Shown here: one piece after another, positions 37,617-46,451 of the stretch | Layout: the number at the start of each line of letters is the position of its first letter | Position numbering within the stretch: position 1 is the stretch's first letter | Source: Pseudomonas sp. UFMG81 | Lineage (GTDB): Bacteria; Pseudomonadota; Gammaproteobacteria; Pseudomonadales; Pseudomonadaceae | Direction: 5' to 3' | NCBI RefSeq assembly: GCF_015354575.1 | Contig: NZ_JACAFQ010000001.1 | Coordinates: forward strand, 333,381 to 384,235 | Length of the DNA: 50,855 nt | Translations under genes and position numbers: made by a program | The notes under the pieces: generated by a model | What the model saw: only the letters and a program-made list of their open reading frames with translations | Told to the model about the DNA's origin: nothing | Database searches by the model: none

Positions 37617-38807
37617 ATGAACACCCCCACACTAAGCCGCGCCCTAATCCTGCTGATGGCCACCGCCACCGGCCTGGCAGTGGCCAGCAACTACTACGCC
37701 CAACCCCTGCTGCACAGCATCGCCGAGCAGTTCGGCCTGAGCACCGCCGGCGCCGGCACCATCGTCATAGCCGCCCAGCTCAGCTACGGCGCTGGGCTGT
37801 TGCTGCTGGCGCCACTGGGCGACCTGTTCGAACAGCGTCGGCTGATCGTCACCATGGTGCTGATCGCCACCGCGGGCCTTGTGATCAGCGCCTGCGCCCC
37901 CAGCCTGCCCTGGCTGATCCTCGGCACCGCTTTAACCGGGCTGTTCTCGGTGGTGGCGCAGATCCTCGTCCCCATGGCCGCCGCCCTCAGCGCCCCCGAA
38001 CAGCGTGGCCGGGCCGTGGGCACGCTGATGAGCGGGTTGCTGCTGGGTATCCTGCTGGCACGCACCGCCGCCGGCCTCATGGCCGAACTGGGCGGCTGGC
38101 GCAGCATCTACGTGCTGGCTGCGGTGCTGATGGCGATCACTGCCCTGGCCCTGTACCGCAGCTTGCCGACACACCACAGCCATGCCGGGCTGAAGTACCC
38201 GGCGCTGATCGGCTCGGTGTTCCGCCTGTTCGTCGAAGAGCCGGTGCTGCGCTTGCGCTCGCTGCTGGGGCTGTTGGCGTTCAGCCTGTTCGCGCTGTTC
38301 TGGACGCCGCTGGCGTTCCTCTTGAGCCAGGCGCCCTACCACTACTCCGACGCGGTCATCGGCCTGTTCGGCCTGGCCGGCGCGGCCGGGGCGCTGGCGG
38401 CCAACTGGGCCGGGCGCCTGGCCGACCGCGGCAAGGGCTCGCTGGGTACCACGGTGGGGTTGGTGGCGCTGCTGGTTTCGTGGCTGCCGCTGGCCTTCGC
38501 GCAAAGCTCGCTGGCGGCACTGTTGCTGGGCGTGCTGCTACTGGACCTGGCGGTGCAACTGGTGCATGTGAGCAACCAGAACGCGGTGATCGTACTGCGC
38601 CCCGAGGCGCGTACGCGGCTCAATGCCGGCTACATCACCTGCTACTTCATCGGTGGGGCCTTGGGCTCGTTGCTGGGCACGCAGTTGTTCGAGGTGCATG
38701 GCTGGAACGGCATCGTCGTCGCCGGGGTGGTGATCGGGGCCGTGGCGCTGGCGGTGTGGGGACTGGCGGAGCGCAAACGGGTCAGGGCAGCGCCGGCACA
38801 CGCATGA
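37617..38807 (+). CDS. MFS transporter, probable drug/metabolite efflux
   Basis: 396 residues from ATG 37617. Twelve hydrophobic segments. The cytoplasmic loop LAPLGDLFEQRR corresponds to MFS motif A, and NYYAQPLLHSIAEQFG after helix 1 is typical of the YnfM/arabinose-efflux-like group. Inner-membrane proton-driven exporter; substrate unknown. Regulated presumably by the divergent LysR protein. Confidence 0.92.
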   Translation: MNTPTLSRALILLMATATGLAVASNYYAQPLLHSIAEQFGLSTAGAGTIVIAAQLSYGAGLLLLAPLGDLFEQRRLIVTMVLIATAGLVISACAPSLPWLILGTALTGLFSVVAQILVPMAAALSAPEQRGRAVGTLMSGLLLGILLARTAAGLMAELGGWRSIYVLAAVLMAITALALYRSLPTHHSHAGLKYPALIGSVFRLFVEEPVLRLRSLLGLLAFSLFALFWTPLAFLLSQAPYHYSDAVIGLFGLAGAAGALAANWAGRLADRGKGSLGTTVGLVALLVSWLPLAFAQSSLAALLLGVLLLDLAVQLVHVSNQNAVIVLRPEARTRLNAGYITCYFIGGALGSLLGTQLFEVHGWNGIVVAGVVIGAVALAVWGLAERKRVRAAPAHA

Positions 38808-38885
38808 TCAATAGGTTTTGAATGTTCCGGCCCGTTTACCGGCAAGGCCGGCGCCTACAGACGATGCACGTCCGACACTAACCCT

Positions 38886-39060
38886 ATGGGAGCAACTGTC
38901 TTGCACCGCTTTTTGTAGGAGCGGCCTTGTGTCGCGAAAGGGCTGCATCGCAGCCCCGGCAATTTTTAATGCCACAGAGAAACCAGGGGCCGCTTTGCGG
39001 CCCTTTCGCGACACAAGGCCGCTCCTACAGGCATCCTGCATAAGACAGTTGCTCCCACAG
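38886..39060. repeat. Nested REP: TGTAGGAGCGGCC pair within outer inverted repeat
   Basis: The inner pair (38914-39029) is of the same family as at 36477. Outside it TGGGAGCAACTGTCTT and the complement AAGACAGTTGCTCCCA form a second inverted repeat. A single degenerate REP arm also lies at about 38823-38860. No gene is seen between the MFS gene and aprF. Confidence 0.85.
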
Positions 39061-39081
39061 CTCCAAGAACAGCCTCCCCCC

Positions 39082-40431
39082 TCAAGACTTGCCCAGCCCA
39101 AACGCCTCATCCACCCGCGCCAGCTGCGTTTCGCTCAACACCCCCGCCTGGTAGTGCAGCTTGATCCACGCCAATAGGTAGTCATACCGCGCCTGGGCCA
39201 GGTCGCGCCGGGTGGTGGCCAGCTGCTGTTCGGCATTGAGCACGTCCAGGTTGACCCGCTCGCCGCCCTGCACGCTCTTGCGCGTCGACACCACCAGCGC
39301 GTCGGCTGCCACCAATGCTCGCTCGTAGGCACGCAGGCGGCTGGCCCCGGACTGGCAGGCGTTGTACTGCTTGCGCAGTTCGATCAACGTGCTGCGGGTG
39401 GTGCCGTCCAGCTCGTACTCGGCCTGTTCCAGGTGCCGGCTGGCCTGGCGGGTCGAGGCCGACACGCCGCCACCGGCGAACAGCGGCACGCTCACTTCGA
39501 TGCCCACGGTGTTGGTGTCATAGCGCTGGTTGTAGGTGTTGCCGCTGTCCGACTCCTGGCGCCGGGAGCTGGCGTAGGCGGTAACTTTCGGCAAGTGCCC
39601 GGCGCGGTTGCGCTCGACCTCGTAGCGCGCCACTTCCATGGCCTGGCGTGATGACGCCAGTTGCGGGTTGTTGGCCAGTGCCCGGGTCTGCCAGGCGTCA
39701 TACCCTTCAGGTTCGACCATCGGCAGGGCGAAGCCGCTGTGCAGCGGCGCCAGGTCCTCGACCCGCACCGCCGGCTCGCCGATCAGCGCCCCCAGTTCGC
39801 GCAGCGCCGCATCCTGGTCGTTGCGTGCCTGGATTTCCTCGGCGTCAGCCAGCTCGTAGCGCGCCTGGGCTTCGAGGATGTCGGTGCGGGTACCTTCACC
39901 GGCGTCGAACAGGCGCTGGTTCTGCTGGAACTGCTGGCGGTAGGCCTGCTTGCTGGCGACGCTGATGGCGATCTGGTCCTGGGCGAACAGCGCCTGGGTG
40001 TAGCTGGTCATCACCCGCACCAGCAGTTGCTGGCTCTGGTCGCGGAAGCTTTCGTCGGCGAACAGCGCCTGGGCCACGCCTTTTCTGTAGGCGGCGTAGG
40101 CTTCGTAGTCGAACAACGGCTGCTGGAGGATGAACGTCGAGCCCATGCTGTTGTAGTTGCGGTCCTCCTGCTGGCGGCGTGAATCCCCCAGGTAGCGCAC
40201 CTCGGAGTCGTTGCGGCCCTTGTTGTAGTTGTACGACAGGCTCGGCAGCAGGCCGGCGCGGCCGATGGCGCGGTACTCCTGGCCGGCCTCGCGCTGCTTG
40301 AACGCGGCGAGATAGGTCGGGTCGCGGCGCAGTGCCTGCTCGTAGACCTGGAACGGCCCCATGGCCGCCTGCGCGGCCGTGGGCAGCCAGGCACAGGCCG
40401 CCAGCAGCCCGATCAGTGGAAACATCTTCAC
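39082..40431 (-). CDS. aprF: TolC-family outer-membrane channel of the protease exporter (AprF)
   Basis: 449 residues from GTG 40431, with AAGGA 7 nt upstream; the ATG two codons later is an alternative. Signal peptide to about AAQAA (residue 23). Two OEP repeats with long helices, including YKKNQALxAD-like AALRELGALIGEPAV and LRKQYNACQSGASRLRAYERAL. It forms the outer-membrane tunnel of the type I system that secretes AprA. Last gene of the aprA-inh-aprDEF locus, 9 nt after aprE. Confidence 0.93.
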   Translation of the reverse strand: MKMFPLIGLLAACAWLPTAAQAAMGPFQVYEQALRRDPTYLAAFKQREAGQEYRAIGRAGLLPSLSYNYNKGRNDSEVRYLGDSRRQQEDRNYNSMGSTFILQQPLFDYEAYAAYRKGVAQALFADESFRDQSQQLLVRVMTSYTQALFAQDQIAISVASKQAYRQQFQQNQRLFDAGEGTRTDILEAQARYELADAEEIQARNDQDAALRELGALIGEPAVRVEDLAPLHSGFALPMVEPEGYDAWQTRALANNPQLASSRQAMEVARYEVERNRAGHLPKVTAYASSRRQESDSGNTYNQRYDTNTVGIEVSVPLFAGGGVSASTRQASRHLEQAEYELDGTTRSTLIELRKQYNACQSGASRLRAYERALVAADALVVSTRKSVQGGERVNLDVLNAEQQLATTRRDLAQARYDYLLAWIKLHYQAGVLSETQLARVDEAFGLGKS

Positions 40432-40440
40432 GGGCAATCC

Positions 40441-41733
40441 TTATTGTTCGGTCAAAGCGGTGCCTGCGCGGTCGAGCAGGGGTTTGAACAGGTAGTTGAG
40501 CAGCGAGCGCTCGCCGGTGCGCACGAACAGCTCCGCCGGCATGCCCGGGCGGATCGTCAAGCCCTCCAGACGCGCCAACGCCTCGTCGCTGACCGTGCTG
40601 CGCAGCACGTAGTAGGGCTGGCCGGTACGCTCGTCAATCAACTGGTCGGCCGACACCAGCGCCACCTCCCCCGTGACCCGGGGCGTGCGGTTCTGGTTGA
40701 AGGCAGTGAACAGGATATCCACCGGCAGTTGCAGTGCGACCTTATCCACCAAGTTGACCGGCAGGCGCCCTTCCACCTCCAGCGCCGTACCCTGCGGGAC
40801 GATCTCCAGCAGGGTGTCGCCGGCACGCACCACGGCACCTTCGGTGTGCACCCCGAGGTTGACGGCGATGCCATCGGCCGGGGCGAGGATCTCGCTGTGC
40901 TGCAACTCGAAACGTGCCGAGTTGAGCTGCTGTTCGAGGGTCGCGGCCTTGACCTGGGCCTCGGCCAACTGAGTGCGCACCTCCTTCTGGTACTCCTCGC
41001 GGCGCTGCTGCAGGTTGAGCCGGGCCTCGACGATCACCTGCTCCAGGCGCGCGCTTTCCCCGGCGTTCTGCGCCAGGTCGCGCTGCACCTGCGACAGCTG
41101 GCGCTGGTACTCCAGCACCCGGTTGCGCGGGATATAGCCATCGCCGGCCAACGGGCGCAGGTTGTCCAGCTGCTCGCGCAGCGAGTCGACCTGGGCCTGC
41201 AGGTCGGTGCGCGCCCGGCGCATGCCGACCAGTTGCGCCTGCGAGCCATCGATGCTCGCGGCCAACGCGCCCTGCTCGCGGGCCAGGGCCTGGCGACGGC
41301 TGTCGAACAGCTGGCGCTGGCCCTCCAGGATCAATCCCAGCCGCGGGTCGGCATCGGCACTGAGCTCGGCAGGAAACTGCAACTGGCCAAGGTTGTCGCG
41401 CTCGCTCTGCCAGCGCGCCAGGCTGGCGCGGGTCATGCGGTACTGGGCCTGCAAGGCATCGACGTCGGCCTGCACCTGGGTACGGTCGAGGCGGAACAAC
41501 GGCTCGCCCTGGCGGACCTGCTGGCCTTCGCTGACCAGGATCCGGCTGACCATGCCTGGGGCCATCGACTGCACGGCCTTGCGCTTGCCCGACACCACCA
41601 CCGTGCCCTGCACCGGCACGCCCTGGTCGAGCGGCGCCAGGCTGGCCCAGGCCATGAAACCGCCAAAGCCGGCCAGGGTCAGCAGCCAACCCAGGCGTAC
41701 ATGGAAACGTGCTCCTCGCTCATGCCGGCTCAT
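40441..41733 (-). CDS. aprE: Membrane-fusion protein of the protease exporter (AprE, HlyD family)
   Basis: 430 residues. Its ATG overlaps the aprD stop (ATGA). One N-terminal membrane helix (about 14-34) is followed by the biotinyl-lipoyl-like half-motif [21 protein letters not shown] long coiled coil spans about residues 85-285, then the second half-motif [23 protein letters not shown]. The beta-barrel domain ends in [22 protein letters not shown]. Links AprD in the inner membrane to AprF. Confidence 0.95.
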   Translation of the reverse strand: MSRHERGARFHVRLGWLLTLAGFGGFMAWASLAPLDQGVPVQGTVVVSGKRKAVQSMAPGMVSRILVSEGQQVRQGEPLFRLDRTQVQADVDALQAQYRMTRASLARWQSERDNLGQLQFPAELSADADPRLGLILEGQRQLFDSRRQALAREQGALAASIDGSQAQLVGMRRARTDLQAQVDSLREQLDNLRPLAGDGYIPRNRVLEYQRQLSQVQRDLAQNAGESARLEQVIVEARLNLQQRREEYQKEVRTQLAEAQVKAATLEQQLNSARFELQHSEILAPADGIAVNLGVHTEGAVVRAGDTLLEIVPQGTALEVEGRLPVNLVDKVALQLPVDILFTAFNQNRTPRVTGEVALVSADQLIDERTGQPYYVLRSTVSDEALARLEGLTIRPGMPAELFVRTGERSLLNYLFKPLLDRAGTALTEQ

Positions 41734-43451
41734 GCGCCACCTCCTGCTTGCAACGGGCGTTGCGCCGGGCCTTGGCCCAGGGCGTGAAGAATGTCGCGGG
41801 CCGGGCCGAAGCCCTGCATACGGCCCTCGTTCATCACCAGCAGCTTGTCGGCCTGGGCCAGCGCCGCGCTGCGGTGGGTCACCAGCACCACCGTGCGGCC
41901 CTGGGCCTTGAGCTGCTGCAGCGCACTGGCCAGTGCTGCTTCGCCGGGGCTGTCGAGGTTGGAGTTGGGTTCGTCGAGCACGATCAGGCACGGGTTGCCG
42001 TACAGGGCCCGGGCCAGGGCGATGCGCTGCTTCTGCCCACCGGACAGGTCGGCGCCCGCCTCGCCCAGGCGCGTGTCGTAGCCCTGGGGCAGGCGCAGGA
42101 TCAACTCGTGCACCCCCGCCAGGCGGGCTGCTTCGACCACCTTGTGGCCATCCAGCTCGCCGAAGCGGGCAATGTTCTCGGCGATGCTGCCACGCAGCAG
42201 TTCGATGTTCTGCGGCAGGTAACCGATATGCGGGCCAAGGGCCTCGCGGTCCCACTGCTTGAGTTCGGCGCCATCCAGGCGCACATGGCCGGCCAGGGTC
42301 GGCCACACGCCCACCAGCACCTTGGCCAGGGTCGACTTGCCCGAGCCCGAAGCGCCAAGCACGCCCAGCAGCTCGCCGGGTGCCAAGGCGAAGCTCACTT
42401 GTTGCAAGGTGGCGAGGTTGCGCCCGGGCGGGCCGGCGCTGATCTGCTCCACCGCCAGTTGCCCGCTGGGCGCCGGCAGCGGCATCGGTGCCGGTGGTTC
42501 GGGGTGCTCGCGCAGCAGGCTGTCCAGGCGCTGGTAGGCCAGCTGGGCCCCGCTCCACTGCTTCCACACGGCGATCAACTGGTCGATCGGGCTGAGTACC
42601 CGGCCCATGAGGATGGAGCCGGCGATCATCATGCCCGGGGTCATCTGCCCCTCGATCACCAGCAACGCGCCCAGCCCCAGCACCAGCGATTGCAGGCACA
42701 GGCGCAGGCCCTTGCTGGTGGCGGTGATCACCGCCGAGGTGTCGCTGGCCTTGTTCTGCAGGTCGAGAAAACGCCCATGCAAGGTGAACCAGCGCTGGCG
42801 CAGGGCACCGAGCATACCCATGGCCTGGATGCTCTCGGCGCTCTGCAATTGGCTGCCGGCCAACAGCGTGGACTGCTGCTGGTAGTCGCTGGCCTCGGCC
42901 AAGGTGTTGTGGGTCAGGCGCTCGTTGAGCACGGCCAGGGCGATCAGCAGCAGCGCACCGACGCAGGCCATGACGCCCAGCCACACGTTGAAGACGAAAA
43001 TCACCGCCAGGTACAGCGGGAACCACGGCGCATCGAAGAAGGCGAATAGCGCCGGGCCAGTGACGAACTGGCGCAGTTGCGTAAGGTCGCCCAGGGCCTG
43101 CCCGGCGGCACCGTCGCGCTGGCGCAAGTTACGCTCGAAGGCGGCGCGGTAGACATTCAAGTTGAAACCTTTCTCCAACTGATTGCCCACGCGAATAACA
43201 ATGAAACTGCGCACCGCTTCCAGCGCACCGATATAAACGAAGAAACCGACGACCATCAGCGTCAGCATCCACAAAGTTGTCGTGTTCTGCGAACTCAGTA
43301 CACGGTCGTACACTTGCAGCATATAAATCGATGGCACCAGCATGAGCAGGTTGATCAACGCGGTAAAACAACCCACGCTGATCAATGTCGACTTGTATTG
43401 GCCGAGCGCCGCCCACAAGGGCGCCCCGGGCTTGTTGCTCGGTAGTTTCAT
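41730..43451 (-). CDS. aprD: Type I secretion ABC transporter (AprD)
   Basis: 573 residues from ATG 43451. Residues about 15-300 are the six-helix membrane domain with no C39 peptidase. The nucleotide-binding domain has Walker [10 protein letters not shown], signature [15 protein letters not shown], Walker [14 protein letters not shown] and H-loop VLVTHR. The PrtD/AprD type recognises the C-terminal signal of RTX proteases. A hairpin lies in the 43-nt space before it. Translationally coupled to aprE. Confidence 0.96.
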   Translation of the reverse strand: MKLPSNKPGAPLWAALGQYKSTLISVGCFTALINLLMLVPSIYMLQVYDRVLSSQNTTTLWMLTLMVVGFFVYIGALEAVRSFIVIRVGNQLEKGFNLNVYRAAFERNLRQRDGAAGQALGDLTQLRQFVTGPALFAFFDAPWFPLYLAVIFVFNVWLGVMACVGALLLIALAVLNERLTHNTLAEASDYQQQSTLLAGSQLQSAESIQAMGMLGALRQRWFTLHGRFLDLQNKASDTSAVITATSKGLRLCLQSLVLGLGALLVIEGQMTPGMMIAGSILMGRVLSPIDQLIAVWKQWSGAQLAYQRLDSLLREHPEPPAPMPLPAPSGQLAVEQISAGPPGRNLATLQQVSFALAPGELLGVLGASGSGKSTLAKVLVGVWPTLAGHVRLDGAELKQWDREALGPHIGYLPQNIELLRGSIAENIARFGELDGHKVVEAARLAGVHELILRLPQGYDTRLGEAGADLSGGQKQRIALARALYGNPCLIVLDEPNSNLDSPGEAALASALQQLKAQGRTVVLVTHRSAALAQADKLLVMNEGRMQGFGPARDILHALGQGPAQRPLQAGGGA

Positions 43452-43467
43452 AATTCGCCCTGTCGGC

Positions 43468-43488
43468 CTGGAACTTTCTAAGTTCCAG
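43468..43488. other. Stem-loop between inh and aprD
   Basis: Perfect 9-bp stem CTGGAACTT / AAGTTCCAG with a 3-nt loop, no T-run. It may affect processing or stability of the apr mRNA rather than terminate it. Confidence 0.6.
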
Positions 43489-43494
43489 CCGGGG

Positions 43495-43872
43495 TTATTG
43501 GTCCAGGCGCTCGAGCACCAGTTGCTTGCCGTCGGGGGTGGTCCAGGCATAGCGCTGGGCACCTTCGCGGCTGAAGTGCACCACGCTGCTACCGTCACCG
43601 CCTACCAGGGCCAGGGTGTCGGGGGTCACCAGCCAGCTGCCGGGGCGCAAGCCCAGCAAACCTTCGGCGCATGCCAGGTCGCCTTCAAGCTTGCCTTCGC
43701 TGGCTTGCAGGCGCAGGTCGCAGGCCTGGGCCTGCTGGTGTTCGGGGTACAGCTGCCAACGGCCGGCCAGTTGCGCGGCGTTGGGGAGTAACAGGCTGCT
43801 GGCCATGGCTACCTCGGTCATCGACATCAGCGTGATCGCGGCCTGCGCGACCCTACGCACGGTTGTTTTCAT
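43495..43872 (-). CDS. inh: Alkaline protease inhibitor (Inh/AprI family)
   Basis: 125 residues. Signal peptide of about 24 residues ending near VAMAS, then the mature N terminus SLLLP that in this family inserts into the protease active site. Two cysteines, C51 and C68, make the conserved disulfide. GRWQLYP and the final beta strands ([17 protein letters not shown]) form the small barrel. It protects the periplasm from prematurely active AprA. It lies directly after aprA, the order known from P. fluorescens and P. entomophila. Confidence 0.92.
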   Translation of the reverse strand: MKTTVRRVAQAAITLMSMTEVAMASSLLLPNAAQLAGRWQLYPEHQQAQACDLRLQASEGKLEGDLACAEGLLGLRPGSWLVTPDTLALVGGDGSSVVHFSREGAQRYAWTTPDGKQLVLERLDQ

Positions 43873-43894
43873 GTACCTGCCTCATCAACGGCAA

Positions 43895-43918
43895 GGGGCG
43901 ACGCGCAAGCGCCGCCCC
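43895..43918. other. Stem-loop between aprA and inh
   Basis: GGGGCGACGC GCAA GCGCCGCCCC with one A-C mismatch, no T-run. Its position suggests partial attenuation or 3'-end protection of an abundant aprA message. Confidence 0.55.
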
Positions 43919-43926
43919 CTGTTGCA

Positions 43927-45384
43927 TCAGACCACGATGTCGGTGACAGCGGCCTGGCCAACGGTGCTCACCAGGAAGTCGCCGAGGCTGTTCCCAGTGA
44001 AGTCGATGGCCAGGCTGCCCAGGTTGGTGGCCTGGTCGTAGCTCAGCACCGCCTCGCCGGCATGCCCGGTGAAGGCGTTGACGAAGGTCAGCGGCAGCTT
44101 GTTCACGGCGAACGCGGCAATGGCCGACAGGTCGATCTTGTCCTGACCCGAGGTGAAGTCCATGATCCGGTCCGGCGCGGCCTTGCTGGAGTCACTGACG
44201 GCACCGAACACGAAGGTGTCCGCGCCGCTGCCGCCCCACAGGGTATCGGCGCCACCGCCGCCGTAGATGATGTCGTTGCCGGCACCACCCTTGAGCACGT
44301 TGGCTACCGCGTTGCCGATCAACAGGTCGTTGCCTGAGCCGCCGAAGGCGTTCTCGACCGTGACGCCCTTGGCGATCGACACGTTACCGACCATACCGCC
44401 CACATCGGAGAACGATGTCTCGTTGAGGTTGATCTTCTGGTTCTGGGTGAACCCTGAGAAGTCGAGGGTATCGTTGCCGCCACCGTCCCACACCGCGAAC
44501 ACGACTTTCGACGAGGCCGAGGTGGCCGAGAAGTAGTCGCGATCGGCGGTGGAGTTGAAGCCGTAGGTGGTATCGCCGGAACGGGTCGCATAGTTGGCGC
44601 CGTAGAGCTTCTGGATGGCGGCGATGTCGTCCATCAGCGGGGCCGAGGCGTAGTACTGCCCGCCGCCCTTGACGAAGTTCTGCCCGGTGTTGCTTTCGCT
44701 CCAGTAGCTCATGACGCTGTAGCCGCGGGTGTCCTGGGCGTAGGTGGCGTCACGGTAGGTCGGGTTGCCGTTGCCGGCGTTGTAGTCGCCGGGGTGCGAC
44801 AGGCCGAGCACGTGGCCGATCTCGTGGGTGAGAGTCTGGCGCCCGTAGTTGCCGGTGCCCGGGTTGGTGTTGACCTGGTAGCCGCTGTTGATCAGGTACC
44901 AGGATTCACCCTTGTGCGAGCCCGGCTGGTCGAACGGCAGGTAGGCGAAGGCCGCTCCGCCGTCGTTGGCGCTGTAGTTGCCGAAGGTCATGTGGCCATC
45001 GCCACCCGACGCCGCCTCGGTGAAGGTCACCTTGGCCACGTCCGCCCAAGATTGCATGGCGAGCTTGGCCTGTTCTTTCTGCAGGCTGCTGAACTGGCTG
45101 AAGCTGCCCAGTTCGCGGCTGTAGAAGTCCGACGGTGCGCGGTTGAGGAAGGTGTAGGTGAGGCTGATGGTGCCGTCCTTGTTCAGGTCTTTCCAGGCCG
45201 CACCATCACGCAGGATGAAATCGGCGGCTTGGTCGACGGTGTAGGACGGTTTGCCGTTGACGTTGGCGCCGCCACGATCGTACTGATGGGCGAAGCTGTT
45301 GATCAGGCCGGCAGAGGTACTCGGACCGTGCGGTTGCAACGCGGAAGTGGCCGAGAGAATTGCGTTTTCTTTGACTTTCGACAT
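43927..45384 (-). CDS. aprA: Serralysin-type extracellular metalloprotease AprA
   Basis: 485 residues from ATG 45384. There is no N-terminal signal peptide, as expected for type I secretion. The metzincin zinc site is [11 protein letters not shown] with H187, E188, H191 and H197, and the Met-turn SVMSY is at 223-227. Calcium-binding RTX nonapeptides [30 protein letters not shown] and GGSGADTF lie at about 348-390. The last residues DIVV follow the family's C-terminal export signal (a hydrophobic end after an acidic residue). AprA is secreted by AprDEF and held in check by Inh. In insect-associated Pseudomonas it counters host antimicrobial peptides. Confidence 0.97.
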   Translation of the reverse strand: MSKVKENAILSATSALQPHGPSTSAGLINSFAHQYDRGGANVNGKPSYTVDQAADFILRDGAAWKDLNKDGTISLTYTFLNRAPSDFYSRELGSFSQFSSLQKEQAKLAMQSWADVAKVTFTEAASGGDGHMTFGNYSANDGGAAFAYLPFDQPGSHKGESWYLINSGYQVNTNPGTGNYGRQTLTHEIGHVLGLSHPGDYNAGNGNPTYRDATYAQDTRGYSVMSYWSESNTGQNFVKGGGQYYASAPLMDDIAAIQKLYGANYATRSGDTTYGFNSTADRDYFSATSASSKVVFAVWDGGGNDTLDFSGFTQNQKINLNETSFSDVGGMVGNVSIAKGVTVENAFGGSGNDLLIGNAVANVLKGGAGNDIIYGGGGADTLWGGSGADTFVFGAVSDSSKAAPDRIMDFTSGQDKIDLSAIAAFAVNKLPLTFVNAFTGHAGEAVLSYDQATNLGSLAIDFTGNSLGDFLVSTVGQAAVTDIVV

Positions 45385-45391
45385 GCAGGTT

Positions 45392-45401
45392 ACTTCCTTG
45401 T
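45392..45401 (-). promoter_or_regulatory. Rsm/CsrA-type binding motif on the aprA ribosome site
   Basis: The minus-strand sequence ACAAGGAAGT fits the RsmA/RsmE consensus (A/U)CANGGANG(U/A) at every position and contains the Shine-Dalgarno AAGGA before aprA. It predicts Gac/Rsm control, as known for aprA of P. fluorescens. Confidence 0.6.
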
Positions 45402-45827
45402 GTACAAAAAAGCAGGTTGATGTCAGACAGGAGTCTCCCACTTGGCGAGTTCATCCTGTCACTCGCCCTTATGAGGCGGGAAAAAAACTGACACAAACTG
45501 AAACTTCCTGTCCAGCGTTTTCTGACGCCATTTTTTCGTTTGTGAAAATGGCACCTGATCCGCACCGATTTGCGCAAACTGCAATGCCCCGCAATATGCC
45601 AATAAAACCATGAGCCCTATTAATGACCGAGAAGTTTTTGGTCATCGCCTCGAAGTTTAATTACGAAAACGCGACCTGCCGATGTTCATTCGAACCGTTA
45701 TTTCGTTTAGGCGCTTTACTACGCGACAACCGGCCGCACGACCCTCCGTCGCCTGGCCGTTGACTTGCAGACGCCCTCGGCGCTCAGTAGGCGCTGGTCG
45801 CAGACCTTTCACTGACAGGACGACACG
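45402..45827. other. Intergenic region upstream of aprA and of the next gene
   Basis: 426 nt, A/T-richer than its surroundings, between divergent genes. It holds a small palindrome TTTGCGCAAA (45569-45578) and a short hairpin GACCGAGAAGTTTTTGGTC near 45625. I see no gene in it and cannot point to a clear sigma-70 promoter. Confidence 0.5.
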
Positions 45828-46205
45828 ATGACAAGACTCACGGTGCAATCCGGCGATTTCTTGCAAGGTGAAGGCGAGTATCGCAACGGAGCGCTCACAC
45901 TCAAGACCCCGCGTAGCCCCTCGCCCGGCGAGCGCATCTCGTTGACGCGCATCCAGGACTTGAAACTGGCCAACCTCGAATCCACCCGCAGCCTGGGCGG
46001 CGCCCTGGGATGGGGGGTGGCCGGCGCACTGGTGGCAGGCCCTGTGGGCTTGCTTGCCGGCCTGCTGCTGGGTGGCAAGGAAGAGGAGGTCACCTTCCTC
46101 GCCACCTTCAAGGATGGCCGCAAGTTGATGGCCATCACCGATGGCAAGACCTGGTCGAAGATCGACGACAGCTGGCGCCGCCATCAACGCCCCGCCGCCG
46201 CCTGA
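45828..46205 (+). CDS. Small glycine-zipper-like protein, unknown
   Basis: 125 residues; ATG with AGGA about 8 nt upstream. A beta-rich N-terminal part (LTVQSGDFLQGEGEYRNG) is followed by a Gly/Ala-rich hydrophobic segment LGGALGWGVAGALVAG and a charged C-terminal part (VTFLATFKDGRKLMAITDG). This arrangement, with a membrane-active Gly-rich hairpin between two beta parts, is seen in conserved hypothetical Pseudomonas proteins. No function can be given. Transcribed away from aprA, ending at a REP pair. Confidence 0.82.
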   Translation: MTRLTVQSGDFLQGEGEYRNGALTLKTPRSPSPGERISLTRIQDLKLANLESTRSLGGALGWGVAGALVAGPVGLLAGLLLGGKEEEVTFLATFKDGRKLMAITDGKTWSKIDDSWRRHQRPAAA

Positions 46206-46240
46206 ATTTACCCGCGCCCCATCCGTTAACACATTACCGC

Positions 46241-46327
46241 CCCATCGCCGGCAAGCCGGCTCCCACCCCGCCCGCGCCATTCTCAAGATTGGCGCTTACC
46301 TGTGGGAGCCGGCTTGCCGGCGATGGG
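46241..46327. repeat. REP pair, GCCGGCAAGCCGGC subtype
   Basis: Arms CCCATCGCCGGCAAGCCGGC and complement with about 40 nt between them. It lies upstream of the TonB receptor gene. Confidence 0.9.
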
Positions 46328-46451
46328 GCGCGTAGCGCCCCTCCACAAACAAGCATGCTGTTTGCCAGCTGCCTGCTACCATGGCGCCCTTTTGCCTGCA
46401 CGACAGCCGCCGAACCATAACGGCCGCGTCGCTTCCATCAAGGAGCCCCGC

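Noticed and set aside
41734..43026. Upstream extension of the aprE frame
   Set aside because: It lies inside aprD in another frame; aprE has its own start overlapping the aprD stop.
46328..46451. Fur box upstream of the TonB receptor
   Set aside because: No sequence close to GATAATGATAATCATTATC was found, so iron regulation is not claimed.
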